A DNA stretch of 64,000 nt from Prevotella sp. (GTDB lineage: Bacteria > Bacteroidota > Bacteroidia > Bacteroidales > Bacteroidaceae), in contig JAFUUL010000116.1 of assembly GCA_017483805.1 (NCBI GenBank), positions 34,765 to 98,764 of the forward strand, written 5' to 3'. A program made the translations under genes and the position numbers. The number at the start of each line of letters is the position of its first letter. The first letter of the stretch is position 1. Of the stretch, positions 34,558-43,166 are shown in pieces. Below the pieces are notes generated by a model. The model had not been told where the DNA came from. It saw nothing but the letters and a program-made list of their open reading frames with translations, and did no database searches.

Positions 34558-34569
34558 ATATGTTTCATA

Positions 34570-35028
34570 TTAAAGTTTATTCACCGTGATGATCGTGCTC
34601 TCGCGACCTACTACCACCACCTGCGTGCCTGTGGGCAGGGCGTCGGGGGCGTCGGTGCGGGCCTTCCAACTGTCGCCGTCTATGGCCACGCGGCCGAAGC
34701 CGCCGGCGGGTATCTCCTCCGTCACGCGCCCTGTGCGGCCCATCAGGGCGTCGGCATTGCTCCTGCGGGCGTCCTCGCCGCGGTGCAGATAGCGCAGGGC
34801 GAAGGGCCTGACCGTGAAGATGCTCACGGCCGTGAGCACCACGAAGACAGCCACCTGCACGTAGACGTTGGCCAGAGGCGATACGGCGGCTGCTCCCACG
34901 GCTCCTATGGAGAAGCAGATGATAAAGAAGTCGCCCGACCCCAGTTCGAGTATCAGTCCCAGCACGGCCACCACGGCCCACAGTTGCCACATATTCTCCG
35001 AAAAGTATTCTATCATATAGTTAAGCAT
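34570..35028 (-). CDS. NfeD-like membrane protein
   Basis: The 152-residue protein has three to four predicted membrane helices (about residues 14-32, 34-52 and 55-75). A C-terminal OB-fold beta domain follows (LMGRTGRVTEEIPAGGFGRV, then DGDSWKARTD and GTQVVVVGRES), typical of short NfeD1b proteins that pair with SPFH partners. It lacks the ClpP-like protease part found in long NfeD. It heads the NfeD-SPFH-kinase operon with a -7 box at 35046. Confidence 0.9.
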   Translation of the reverse strand: MLNYMIEYFSENMWQLWAVVAVLGLILELGSGDFFIICFSIGAVGAAAVSPLANVYVQVAVFVVLTAVSIFTVRPFALRYLHRGEDARRSNADALMGRTGRVTEEIPAGGFGRVAIDGDSWKARTDAPDALPTGTQVVVVGRESTIITVNKL

Positions 35029-35045
35029 TATTTTGTTTCACCCTG

Positions 35046-35053
35046 CAAAGATA
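35046..35053 (-). promoter_or_regulatory. -7 element of the NfeD-SPFH-kinase operon
   Basis: The minus strand reads TATCTTTG, 17 nt upstream of ATG 35028. Confidence 0.6.
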
Positions 35054-35080
35054 AGCATTTCTTTTGAATCATCCAAATTT

Positions 35081-38000
35081 TTAGTCCTCATAATACGCCT
35101 CGACGATGTTCTTGAACTGCTTCCAGGGTTCCGTCTGGCGATAGAGGTCTATCACGCCGTTACCCTTGGGCACCCAGAGCGTCGCATCGTAGGTCTCGAA
35201 CATATCGGCTGCTGCGGCAGGGGGCGTAGTCATGTGTGCATAGACCTTCTTCAGGTTGGTGCAGCCATAGAACGGCTGGTTGCCAATACCTTTCAGATCG
35301 TGCGGTAATTCAACATCCTGAAGGCAGGTGCAGCCCTGAAATGCCCGTCCTCCAATACTATATACCGTTTTGGGGAGTGCTACACTTACAAGGCTGGTAC
35401 ATCCACTAAAGACACTAGTCCCCAAATACTCAAGTCCACTATTCAGAGTGATTGTCTCGAGCGAAGAGCAATCTTCAAATGCACTTGATTCTATTTTCTT
35501 GATATTCTTGGGAATGGTAATGTGTTTCAAGGCTGTCGATCTAAAAGCACCGTAAGGAATAGTTGAAATAGAGTTTGGCAACTGGACGGATGACAATGAG
35601 GTGCATTCATAGAATACAGAATTTCCAAGCGCTGTCACGCTGTTTGGAATTACAACACTTTGTATAGCCGTGCATGACTGAAATGCCGAAATGTCTATTG
35701 TCTTGATGCCGTCGTTCAACTTCAGGTTCGTGAGATTATACAAATAGGCGAACGCTCCCATCCCAATCTTTTCCAAAGTGCCGGGAATGTCAAGAGAAAC
35801 CAAGTTTAGATTACAGAATGAAGACGATCCCACTTCTTTAAGACTGGAAGGCAATACAACAGACGAGATGCCTTTAACCCTATAGAATGCCTGATCATTG
35901 ACTTTTGTCACTCCTTCTGGAATGACCAAGCGGTTTATTTTATTACCATTCAGCCAAAGATAAGCATCCATTTGCGGCACATCTTCAAACTCTATGCTAC
36001 ACCAAGCAGCCAAGTCCGATATGTAGATGTTTTCTATCTCATACCTATAATCAAAAGCATGATTCCCAATTCTTTTTAGGCTAGGTGGCACAACAATGTT
36101 CTTCAATTCAAAAGTGCCATGGAAAGAGTCATGCTCTAAAGTGGTTACATGATCAGATAATACTACAGTTTCAAAATTACAAGTATAACCATGACCAAAA
36201 GCCCGGTATCCTATGGTTGTAACCTTAGCAAACGCAGGGTCGCCCTTCATGTTCAGGACTGTCTCAGGCCCCATCCACCTGACCAGCGTCGTGCCATCAG
36301 CCGAAAGTTCGTAACTGCTGGTAGGATAGATCACCACAGGCACATCGAGACCTCCGGGCTTCTCGGCATCGACGTACACCTCGCAGTCGAGCGTTTCGCC
36401 AGAACGCTGGTCGAGGACGGTGACGGTGGCGGAGCCGGGCTTCAGGCCATTGACAGCCACCTCATAGGATCCGTTGGCCTTCTGCTCGATGGAGACGGCT
36501 GCCACCTCCTTATTCGACGAACTGGCCCGGCACAGGCCCCAGCCGCCAGATGTCGTGATGTAGCGGCTCTCACCCTCCTTCATCTGCAGCAGATTGGTAG
36601 AGATCTTGATGGGCTTAGGGATGACGATGATGGCGGGATCGGCCTTCATGGGGAGAATGCCCAGGAACTTGTATTGCGGATAGACCTTGACTGTCTGCGG
36701 GGCCATCCCCTTCAGGGAGAGGGCCGTGGTCTGTCCGCCCGTAGTGTACGGCACGGGGTTGTAGAAGTCTCTCAGTATATTGCCGCTTTCGTCGCACACT
36801 CTCAGGCCCACCTTGCCGGGGAAGAGCACCCAGTTAGAGGCTTGCGTAGAGACGGCCATCGGGTCTTCGGAACACATGTAGGCATCGGGGGCCACCTTGC
36901 TGATTTCCGTCATGCTGGGTGGGGTCAGTTTTGGCAGGAGCGATGCCGTCTTGGGGAACAGGCTGGTGGAGAGCGACGCTATGGTCCAGTCCTTTTTACT
37001 ATAGGTGGCCTTCAGGTCGAGACCCAGACGGAAACTCGCCGTGGCCTTTACATTCTCTGAGAACTGCTTGTACATAGCCGTCGCCAACGACTCCGACTTC
37101 AGCAGGTCGGTGTTTACTTCGAAACTGCCCTTGAACTCCGGGCCCACCTTGCCCACCAGGTTCAGGCTCAGCCAGTCGGCTTTCCATACGGCCAGAGCCA
37201 CGCGGCAGCAAAGTCCTGCGGAGAACGAGCCCGACAGGCCCAGTTTCAGTTTGAGCGTCTCAAGGGCATCTACCCAGCTGCCGCTTTTCTCCAACTGCTT
37301 GTGTTCTACATAGAACGGCCGGTTGGCCCGCCAGGTATACTCGTCCACGTAGGTCGACGCGTATTTCAGGCCCTCGAGCGACAGGGTCAGTTTGCCATTA
37401 AACGAGGCATAGGCTCCCATACTGAACGTGGCAGCCAGGGGGCCTGCTGCAAACAGGCGTGCTTCGGGCGTGTAGACCTCCTTCTCAAGTTCGCCGCTAT
37501 GGAACTTGTTGGGCACGCACCCTTTCTGCAAGAATATATCGCTATCAATCTCTGAGGAGAAACTGATTACGTAATTCTGCGAACACTTGATGTAGACCAT
37601 CATCGGGTCGGGATCGCCGATGTTGTGGTAGAAGTTGTAGTCGTACACCCAGGTGGCATTGCCGAAGAGTTTCAGGTATTCATCCAAGCCCACGCTGAAG
37701 TCGCGACTCACCGACAGGTCTTTCCTGCCCAGTCGCCGGGTACCCCGCACGGAGTTCACGTCGTTGCCATCGGAATCTATGCGGCCCACCATGATCAGGC
37801 GGTCGTAGACCTCATCGGGGCCGGCCGACTCGCAGGTGTAGACGTAGTTGCCGCCCTGCTGGCTGATGTCGACCACGCGGCCGGAGAAGCCAAGGGTGAA
37901 GAGGCCATCCTCCAGGTCGCTGTAGATGATCTGCCCCTTCGCGGGCCGCTGGCTGGCGGGCGTGCTGCCGCTGAAGACCATGCGCAGGGGGCCTACCTCA

Positions 38001-38320
38001 ATGACAGAGGCTACGTTGCTCTCGTCGACGATGAAGAGGCCCTGCTTCATGATAGGCTCGGGCGTCTGATAGCCTATGCTGTCGATGGCCGATAGGGGTA
38101 TGCGGTAGAGGCTGTCGGGAGTCCATATCTCCTGCACGACGGGGATGTCGTAGGTCAGCCCATCCACTCCCACGTTGCTGTACGACATGCTGTCCACGCG
38201 GTCCATCAGGAAGGCATTGAACTGTCCGTCGTTTCTATACACATACATGGCCGGCTCCTGTGCCGACACGCTGCCCCAGCAGAGGCAGGCTATCACGAGG
38301 GAAAATATGTAGTTCTTCAT
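35081..38320 (-). CDS. BspA-like leucine-rich-repeat surface protein with Ig-like domain
   Basis: The 1079-residue secreted protein starts with a signal peptide (MKNYIFSLVIACLCWGSVSA). Residues about 30-590 are beta-rich and unrecognised. Residues about 595-655 look like a bacterial Ig-like (Big2) domain, SKEVAAVSIEQ to GSATVTVLDQ in pattern. A YPTSSYELSADGTTLVRW module near 668 precedes about 13 LRR_5/BspA repeats (units such as IKKIESSAFEDCSSLETITL). It ends WKQFKNIVEAYYED, as many BspA proteins do. BspA relatives bind host matrix proteins. The repeat part is markedly AT-richer than the rest. It overlaps the next upstream gene by 4 nt. Confidence 0.85.
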   Translation of the reverse strand: MKNYIFSLVIACLCWGSVSAQEPAMYVYRNDGQFNAFLMDRVDSMSYSNVGVDGLTYDIPVVQEIWTPDSLYRIPLSAIDSIGYQTPEPIMKQGLFIVDESNVASVIEVGPLRMVFSGSTPASQRPAKGQIIYSDLEDGLFTLGFSGRVVDISQQGGNYVYTCESAGPDEVYDRLIMVGRIDSDGNDVNSVRGTRRLGRKDLSVSRDFSVGLDEYLKLFGNATWVYDYNFYHNIGDPDPMMVYIKCSQNYVISFSSEIDSDIFLQKGCVPNKFHSGELEKEVYTPEARLFAAGPLAATFSMGAYASFNGKLTLSLEGLKYASTYVDEYTWRANRPFYVEHKQLEKSGSWVDALETLKLKLGLSGSFSAGLCCRVALAVWKADWLSLNLVGKVGPEFKGSFEVNTDLLKSESLATAMYKQFSENVKATASFRLGLDLKATYSKKDWTIASLSTSLFPKTASLLPKLTPPSMTEISKVAPDAYMCSEDPMAVSTQASNWVLFPGKVGLRVCDESGNILRDFYNPVPYTTGGQTTALSLKGMAPQTVKVYPQYKFLGILPMKADPAIIVIPKPIKISTNLLQMKEGESRYITTSGGWGLCRASSSNKEVAAVSIEQKANGSYEVAVNGLKPGSATVTVLDQRSGETLDCEVYVDAEKPGGLDVPVVIYPTSSYELSADGTTLVRWMGPETVLNMKGDPAFAKVTTIGYRAFGHGYTCNFETVVLSDHVTTLEHDSFHGTFELKNIVVPPSLKRIGNHAFDYRYEIENIYISDLAAWCSIEFEDVPQMDAYLWLNGNKINRLVIPEGVTKVNDQAFYRVKGISSVVLPSSLKEVGSSSFCNLNLVSLDIPGTLEKIGMGAFAYLYNLTNLKLNDGIKTIDISAFQSCTAIQSVVIPNSVTALGNSVFYECTSLSSVQLPNSISTIPYGAFRSTALKHITIPKNIKKIESSAFEDCSSLETITLNSGLEYLGTSVFSGCTSLVSVALPKTVYSIGGRAFQGCTCLQDVELPHDLKGIGNQPFYGCTNLKKVYAHMTTPPAAAADMFETYDATLWVPKGNGVIDLYRQTEPWKQFKNIVEAYYED

Positions 38321-39639
38321 TTGCGGCTGATTTTATAGGTTACACCATTTATCTTGACCAGGAAGACGCCCCGGCCCAGTTCGTCCAGCGACAGGGCACT
38401 CGACGTGTCGCCCACGCGCTCGCTGCGCAGCAGACGGCCGTCGAGGGCGTAGATGTCGATATGGCTGCGCGGAGGCAGTTGGCTGAAGTTGATCATCTCG
38501 CGCGGCGAAGCATCGTCGCCGTCGCTGGCCTTCACGTCGCCTATGCCCAGCGTCTCGTCCACGGGCCGGAAGGTCATGCGCTTCAGTTGGCTCAGGGGCA
38601 GCGTGATGGTGGTCTCGGTAGAGACGATGGCCAGTTCCATGCCCCGGTTGTAGACCTTGGGTTGCGTCTCCAGTCGTATCTCCGTCTTCTGGCCGTCCAG
38701 GGTCTCCACGATCAGCACGCGGCTCTCGGGACGGGGCATGCCCACGATGGTGCCAAAGCGACTCCAGCCCTCGGCCTGCTGGTAGAGCGCGATGCTCTCC
38801 TCCGGCACGTAGAGCGTGGCCGACGAGAGGTCGGTATACCAGAACACGTCAGCGTCGCCCTTGGTCTGTAAAGCAGGCGGCGTCTGACTTTGCACGACCA
38901 TGGTCTTCAACACGTCGCAGAAGCCGAAGGCCACAGGGCCGATCGACTGCAGCGAGGCGGGCAGCGACACGCTCTCCAGCCGTGAGCAGGCATAGAAGCC
39001 CATCTCGCCGATCGTCTCCACGCCCTTCGGCAGGGTGACCGCCGTGAGTTGTTCGGCCCAGCAGAATGCCGACTGGCCGATGTGCTTCAGCCCAGCGGGC
39101 AGCGTGACGGCTGTGATGTCTGACCAATAAAACGCGTAGTCGCCTATGCGCTCAATGCCCTCCGGCACCACCACGCGGGTGCTCTCCTCGTAGCCGCTGG
39201 CCACCAGTTCGCTGTTGCGCACGTCGATGAGCATCTGGCCCTGCATCCGATAGTACGGGTTGCTATCGGCCACGGTGAAGGTAGTCAGTGACGGGGCATA
39301 GAAGAAAGCAATCTGCCCGATGGCGCTCACGGCGGGGCCTATGTAGACCGCCCTGAGGGCCTCGCATTGCTCGAAGGCCATGTCGCCAATGGTCTGCAGC
39401 CCTTCCGACGAGCCGAAGTACCTGATAGAGTCGTTCTGCGCGAAGGCTTTCTCGGCAATATACTTCACACGGGCCAGCACCGAGTCGGCCCCCATGTCCA
39501 CCTCGGCCTCCGTGCCCGTCCACCTGAGCAGCGTGTCGCCGTCGGCCGACAGGCGGTAACTCTCCGTAGGATACACTTTCGCTCCTGCCCCCACACAAAC
39601 CAGCAGGGCAGCGAGCATCCACACATATCTTTTCTTCAT
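38317..39639 (-). CDS. BspA-like leucine-rich-repeat protein with T9SS-like C-terminal signal
   Basis: The 440-residue protein has a signal peptide (MKKRYVWMLAALLVCVGAGA) and a YPTESYRLSADGDTLLRW module shared with its neighbour. About eight LRR_5 repeats follow (for example VETIGEMGFYACSRLESVSL). The tail SLDELGRGVFLVKINGVTYK resembles the type A C-terminal sorting domain of the type IX secretion system. If so, it is exported and surface-attached; the neighbour lacks such a tail. Its stop overlaps the start of the larger BspA-like gene by 4 nt, so both are probably one operon from the 39667 box. Confidence 0.83.
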   Translation of the reverse strand: MKKRYVWMLAALLVCVGAGAKVYPTESYRLSADGDTLLRWTGTEAEVDMGADSVLARVKYIAEKAFAQNDSIRYFGSSEGLQTIGDMAFEQCEALRAVYIGPAVSAIGQIAFFYAPSLTTFTVADSNPYYRMQGQMLIDVRNSELVASGYEESTRVVVPEGIERIGDYAFYWSDITAVTLPAGLKHIGQSAFCWAEQLTAVTLPKGVETIGEMGFYACSRLESVSLPASLQSIGPVAFGFCDVLKTMVVQSQTPPALQTKGDADVFWYTDLSSATLYVPEESIALYQQAEGWSRFGTIVGMPRPESRVLIVETLDGQKTEIRLETQPKVYNRGMELAIVSTETTITLPLSQLKRMTFRPVDETLGIGDVKASDGDDASPREMINFSQLPPRSHIDIYALDGRLLRSERVGDTSSALSLDELGRGVFLVKINGVTYKISRK

Positions 39640-39666
39640 ACTTTTTACGATAAAGGTTTACGCTTG

Positions 39667-39674
39667 CAAAGATA
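39667..39674 (-). promoter_or_regulatory. -7 element of the BspA-like gene pair
   Basis: The minus strand reads TATCTTTG, 27 nt upstream of ATG 39639. Confidence 0.6.
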
Positions 39675-39718
39675 CACAAAATTTTTTGAAGCCCCAAGAG
39701 AATGGGAAGATTTTTGAG

Positions 39719-39744
39719 TGCGTACGCTTGTGCGCTTGTACGCA
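39719..39744. repeat. Short inverted repeat TGCGTAC/GTACGCA
   Basis: Two 7-nt arms (39719-39725 and 39738-39744) enclose 12 nt that repeat GCTTGT-like steps. It lies just before the 22-bp tandem repeats. Confidence 0.5.
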
Positions 39745-39758
39745 AAACCACCCAACCC

Positions 39759-39846
39759 TGACTTTGCTCCGTCCAAAGTCAGGGTTTGCTCCGTCCAAAC
39801 CTCGGGTTTGGTTCGTCCAAACTGGTGGTTTGAACCGTCCAAACTA
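39759..39846. repeat. Four tandem 22-bp palindromic units
   Basis: Units start at 39759, 39781, 39803 and 39825. Each has the form GTTTG-N7-CAAAC or its ACTTTG/CAAAGT variant around a CCGTCC/TCGTCC centre, so each unit can form its own stem. Arms co-vary: unit 1 has CTTTG with CAAAG. The last unit runs into the stop codon of the EamA gene. Confidence 0.85.
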
Positions 39847-40761
39847 CCTGCTGCCTATGTACAGGAAAATCATGCCCAAGAGCACGAGGGCCAGGTCGAG
39901 GGCCTTGGCACGGAGATTCTTCTCGTGGAAAAGCATGGCTCCGCAGAGGAACGAGACGATGACCGAACCGCGACGCACCATAGACACGATGCTGATCATG
40001 GCCGAGGGCAGAGAGAGGGAATAGAAATACATGAAGTCGGCCGTGGAGAGAAAGACGCTGACGCCGATGATGGCCCAGTCCCAGTGGAAGAGCGTGGTCT
40101 CGCGGTGGCGCGGCCACCAGAGCACGAGGAGCATCAGGAGCATCATCAGGCACTGGTAGATGTTGTACCACGACTGCACCATCATGCGGTCGAGCCCTAC
40201 CCCGCCCTCCTCGGGCGGCGCCATGAGGTATTTGTCATACAGGCCGCTGACGGCCCCCAGGGCGGCGGCACCAACAATCATGTAGATCCAGTGGTCGTGG
40301 CGGAAGTCTATGCCCTCCTTACGGCCGCTACGGCTGAGCAGCAGAAACGACACCACGGCCAGCAGCACGCCCACCCACTGCCAGGCGTTGAGCCGCTCGC
40401 CGAACACGAGCAGGGCGCCCACGAGCACCATGACGGGCCGCGTGGCATTGATGGGCCCCACGATGGTGAGCGGCAGGTGCTTCATGCCGAAGTAGCCCAG
40501 AATCCACGACGAGAGAACGATGACGGCCTTCAGCAGGATGTATTTATGCACCTCCCAGCCGCCGCTGCCCACGTGCAGTATGCTGCCGTCGAGCATGTCG
40601 CCCGAGGCGCTGAGGATGATGAAGGGCAGGAAGATGAGCGACGAGAAGAGGGTGTTGAGAAACAGGATGGGTATGACGGCGTTGTCGCGCAGCGCCTTTT
40701 TCTTCAGGCTGTCATAGATGCCCAGGAAGGCTGCCGACAGGAATGCTAAGATGAGCCACAT
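39844..40761 (-). CDS. EamA/DMT-superfamily transporter
   Basis: The 305-residue inner membrane protein has ten predicted helices, starting MWLILAFLSAAFLGIYDSLK, in two five-helix EamA halves. The second half begins near WIYMIVGAAALGAVSGLYDK, and the last helix is LALVLLGMIFLYIGSR. The superfamily exports amino acids, sugars or other metabolites; the substrate cannot be told. Its stop (39844-39846) lies in the last 22-bp repeat. It starts 3 nt after truA and is probably cotranscribed with it. Confidence 0.88.
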   Translation of the reverse strand: MWLILAFLSAAFLGIYDSLKKKALRDNAVIPILFLNTLFSSLIFLPFIILSASGDMLDGSILHVGSGGWEVHKYILLKAVIVLSSWILGYFGMKHLPLTIVGPINATRPVMVLVGALLVFGERLNAWQWVGVLLAVVSFLLLSRSGRKEGIDFRHDHWIYMIVGAAALGAVSGLYDKYLMAPPEEGGVGLDRMMVQSWYNIYQCLMMLLMLLVLWWPRHRETTLFHWDWAIIGVSVFLSTADFMYFYSLSLPSAMISIVSMVRRGSVIVSFLCGAMLFHEKNLRAKALDLALVLLGMIFLYIGSR

Positions 40762-40764
40762 AGT

Positions 40765-41493
40765 TTAATATTCGATTTTTTCCAGGAACAGGGCGCAGGC
40801 GGGCATAGACTCGCCGGCATCGGTGCGCCGACGGCCCTCTACGACACGACGGAAGTCGTCCAGCGACAAGCGGCCGCGGCCCACCTCGACGAGCGTGCCC
40901 ACCACGGCCCGCACCATGTTGCGCAGGAAGCGGTTGGCCGTGATCTCAAAGCGCCACTCCGAGTCTGACAGCCTGACCCACTGAGCCCGCGTGACGCGGC
41001 AGAGCGTGGTCTTCACGTCGGTATGACTCTTGCAGAAGGAGGCGAAGTCCTCGTAGTCCAGCAGCAGGCGGGCGGCGCGGTTCATGGCCTCGAAGTCGAG
41101 CGCATAGTGCGTAAGCCACGAGTAGTGGCGCAGGAAGGGCGACTTGCGGGTGTGCATATAATAATAATAGGTACGCGAGGTGGCCGAGAAGCGGGCGTGC
41201 AGGTCGTCGCTGACGCTCTCCACAGCGGCGACGGCTATGTCGTGCGGCAACAGACGGTTCAGTTTATAGGTCAGTTGCGGGCCGTCCACCTCGTGGTCTG
41301 CGTCGAAGTGGGCCACCATCATGCGGGCATGCACGCCGGCATCGGTGCGCCCGGCACCCACCACCTGCACCTCCTGCCGCAGCAGCAGCGAGAGCGCCCT
41401 CTGCAGTTCGCCCTGCACGGAGATGCCGTTGGGCTGTATCTGCCAGCCGTGGAAGCGCGTCCCGTCGTAACTCAAAGTGATGAAATATCTCAT
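40765..41493 (-). CDS. truA: tRNA pseudouridine synthase A
   Basis: The 242-residue enzyme makes pseudouridine at positions 38-40 of tRNA anticodon arms. It opens MRYFITLSYDGTRFHGWQIQ and has the catalytic Asp in GAGRTDAGVHARMMVAHF near residue 50. RFLRNMVRAVVGTLVEVGRG lies near residue 195. ATG 41493 is preferred over a TTG at 41505 since it gives the conserved start. The -7 box lies just upstream. Confidence 0.96.
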   Translation of the reverse strand: MRYFITLSYDGTRFHGWQIQPNGISVQGELQRALSLLLRQEVQVVGAGRTDAGVHARMMVAHFDADHEVDGPQLTYKLNRLLPHDIAVAAVESVSDDLHARFSATSRTYYYYMHTRKSPFLRHYSWLTHYALDFEAMNRAARLLLDYEDFASFCKSHTDVKTTLCRVTRAQWVRLSDSEWRFEITANRFLRNMVRAVVGTLVEVGRGRLSLDDFRRVVEGRRRTDAGESMPACALFLEKIEY

Positions 41494-41502
41494 TTTTGGG
41501 TG

Positions 41503-41510
41503 CAAAGGTA
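41503..41510 (-). promoter_or_regulatory. -7 element of truA
   Basis: The minus strand reads TACCTTTG, 9 nt upstream of ATG 41493, predicting a leaderless mRNA. Confidence 0.6.
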
Positions 41511-41518
41511 CAAAGAAA

Positions 41519-41549
41519 TTAAGAATTAATAGTTAAGAATTAAGAATTT
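41519..41549. repeat. TTAAGAATTAATAGTTAAG spacer between divergent promoters
   Basis: Three near-copies of TTAAGAATT fill the space between the truA and EFR1 -7 boxes. Confidence 0.7.
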
Positions 41550-41554
41550 ATTTG

Positions 41555-41562
41555 TATCTTTG
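41555..41562 (+). promoter_or_regulatory. -7 element of the EFR1 gene
   Basis: TATCTTTG ends 4 nt before ATG 41567; transcription should start at the start codon. Confidence 0.65.
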
Positions 41563-41566
41563 CACC

Positions 41567-42343
41567 ATGATTTGCTATTTCTCTGGTACTGGCAACACCC
41601 GATGGGCCGCCGAGCGGCTGGCCGAAGTGACGGGCGAGAGGCTGATCTTCATTCCCGACGAGATGAAGAAGGGGCCGCGTGACTACACTCTGAAGGAGGG
41701 CGAACGGCTGGGCTTCTGCTTCCCCGTGCACGGCTGGCAGCCGCCGCGCATCGTCAGACGGTTCATCAGCCGCAGCACCTTCCGTACGCAGGCCGACACC
41801 TACGTCTACGCCCTGGTGACCTGCGGCGACAGCATTGGCCGCACGATGGAGATTCTGAACCGCTGTCTGGCCTCCAAGGGCGTGCAGGCGCAGAGCGTGT
41901 TTTCGCTGGTGATGCCCGAGTCGTATGTCTGTCTGCCCTTCATGCATACCGACAAGCCTGAGCGCGAACGCGAAAAGATCAAGCGGGCCACGCAGGAACT
42001 GGAGCACTACGGCAACATGATCTGGGCACGTCAGCGCGGACTGACGCATACCGTGAGGGGCGTGACGCCCTGGACGTTCAGCCACGTGATAGGCGCATTT
42101 TTCAACAGTCAGATGATCACCGACCGCAAGTTTACCGTCGACGCCGACCAGTGCATCCATTGCGGCCGCTGCCAGAAGGCCTGCCCCACGGGCGACGTGA
42201 GGCTGACAGACGGACTGCCCCGCTGGCAGCACAACGGCTCGTGCACCAACTGTCTGGCCTGCTACCACCACTGTCCGCAGCACGCCATCAACTATGGCAA
42301 GATCACCAGGAAGCGCGGTCAGTACTACTTTGGACACGAATGA
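41567..42343 (+). CDS. EFR1-family flavodoxin/ferredoxin protein
   Basis: The 258-residue protein fuses an N-terminal flavodoxin-like domain (MICYFSGTGNTRWAAERLAE, a phosphate-binding FMN loop) with a C-terminal pair of [4Fe-4S] clusters. The cluster motifs are CIHCGRCQKACP near residue 195 and CTNCLACYHHCP near 228. EFR1 proteins are thought to shuttle electrons in anaerobes, but the partner is unknown. There is no signal peptide, so it is cytosolic. ATG 41567 lies directly behind the -7 box. The 3' end overlaps the converging DUF1460 gene by 41 nt. Confidence 0.9.
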   Translation: MICYFSGTGNTRWAAERLAEVTGERLIFIPDEMKKGPRDYTLKEGERLGFCFPVHGWQPPRIVRRFISRSTFRTQADTYVYALVTCGDSIGRTMEILNRCLASKGVQAQSVFSLVMPESYVCLPFMHTDKPEREREKIKRATQELEHYGNMIWARQRGLTHTVRGVTPWTFSHVIGAFFNSQMITDRKFTVDADQCIHCGRCQKACPTGDVRLTDGLPRWQHNGSCTNCLACYHHCPQHAINYGKITRKRGQYYFGHE

Positions 42344-43166
42344 CGCGTATGCCCGTGAACGATGGGTGGCCTTTCAGGTAGGCCGCGAGCGTGAGCGGGT
42401 CTTCAATCACCTTTTTCTTGAGCGACGAGGCGTGCAGCATATGCAGGCCGTCGGCATGCCACACGGCTATGCCCACATGGGCTATGTCGAGGCCCTGCTT
42501 GGTGCAGGTGATGGCCAGTATGTCGCCGTCGTGGACGACCTTTCTCAGGGCCGGGGTATTCCTGATCTGAGCCTTGGGTATGTAGCGATGCTTCTGGCCC
42601 GTGAGCCGTTGCTCCTGGGCGGCTATCGTGGGCACCATCTCAGGATGGCTCTTGAGGGCGCGATACGACTGCGGATGGCGCGACATATAGTCTACGCTGA
42701 CGGTCTGAACGGCCGTGAAGGGGGCCTCGGCGGTGGCCTGGTCGCTGACCAGCCCGAGGGCCACGTTGTCGTTGATCCAATCGGTGAAGTAGTGCAGGCG
42801 CGATGTGTAGCCCTCCAGTCGTCCCTGGCGGTAGCGCAACTGGGTCAGAAGGCGGCAGTAGTCGGCGTAGGTGCGCCGGCCGCTGGCCACGCAGAGGGCC
42901 ATCGTGGCGGCATTCTCGACCAGCGTGGTGCAGTCCAACTGGCGCAGGTTGACCACCAGTTGCTCGCGGTCGTTCACCTCCAGCGTGTGGCTCACGTAGG
43001 GACGGCCCTTGAGCAGACAGGCGAAGTGGAGCGGCGAAGCATCAGCAGGAGCCTCGGTCAGCATCTGGACCACAAGGGCGCTGTCGGACAGTTGCTGCTG
43101 GGCAGCGGTGCTGAGCGTGAGGGTGGTAAGGAGGAGGAGTAACAGGTAGAGTCGTTTTATCATCAT
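42303..43166 (-). CDS. DUF1460 amidase-like secreted protein (NlpC/P60-type fold)
   Basis: The 287-residue product has a signal peptide (MMIKRLYLLLLLLTTLTLST, Ala-Ala-Gln cleavage). A mature domain carries LRQLDCTTLVENAATMAL near residue 75, where Cys is the likely nucleophile. A distal HVGIAV motif with the likely His lies near residue 243. DUF1460 proteins of Bacteroides are N-acetylmuramoyl-L-alanine amidase-like peptidoglycan enzymes. The start overlaps the stop of the DUF4421 gene (ATGATGA), so ATG 43166 or 43163 are equivalent. It is likely cotranslated with that gene and acts in the periplasm. Confidence 0.85.
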   Translation of the reverse strand: MMIKRLYLLLLLLTTLTLSTAAQQQLSDSALVVQMLTEAPADASPLHFACLLKGRPYVSHTLEVNDREQLVVNLRQLDCTTLVENAATMALCVASGRRTYADYCRLLTQLRYRQGRLEGYTSRLHYFTDWINDNVALGLVSDQATAEAPFTAVQTVSVDYMSRHPQSYRALKSHPEMVPTIAAQEQRLTGQKHRYIPKAQIRNTPALRKVVHDGDILAITCTKQGLDIAHVGIAVWHADGLHMLHASSLKKKVIEDPLTLAAYLKGHPSFTGIRVIRVQSSTDRASW

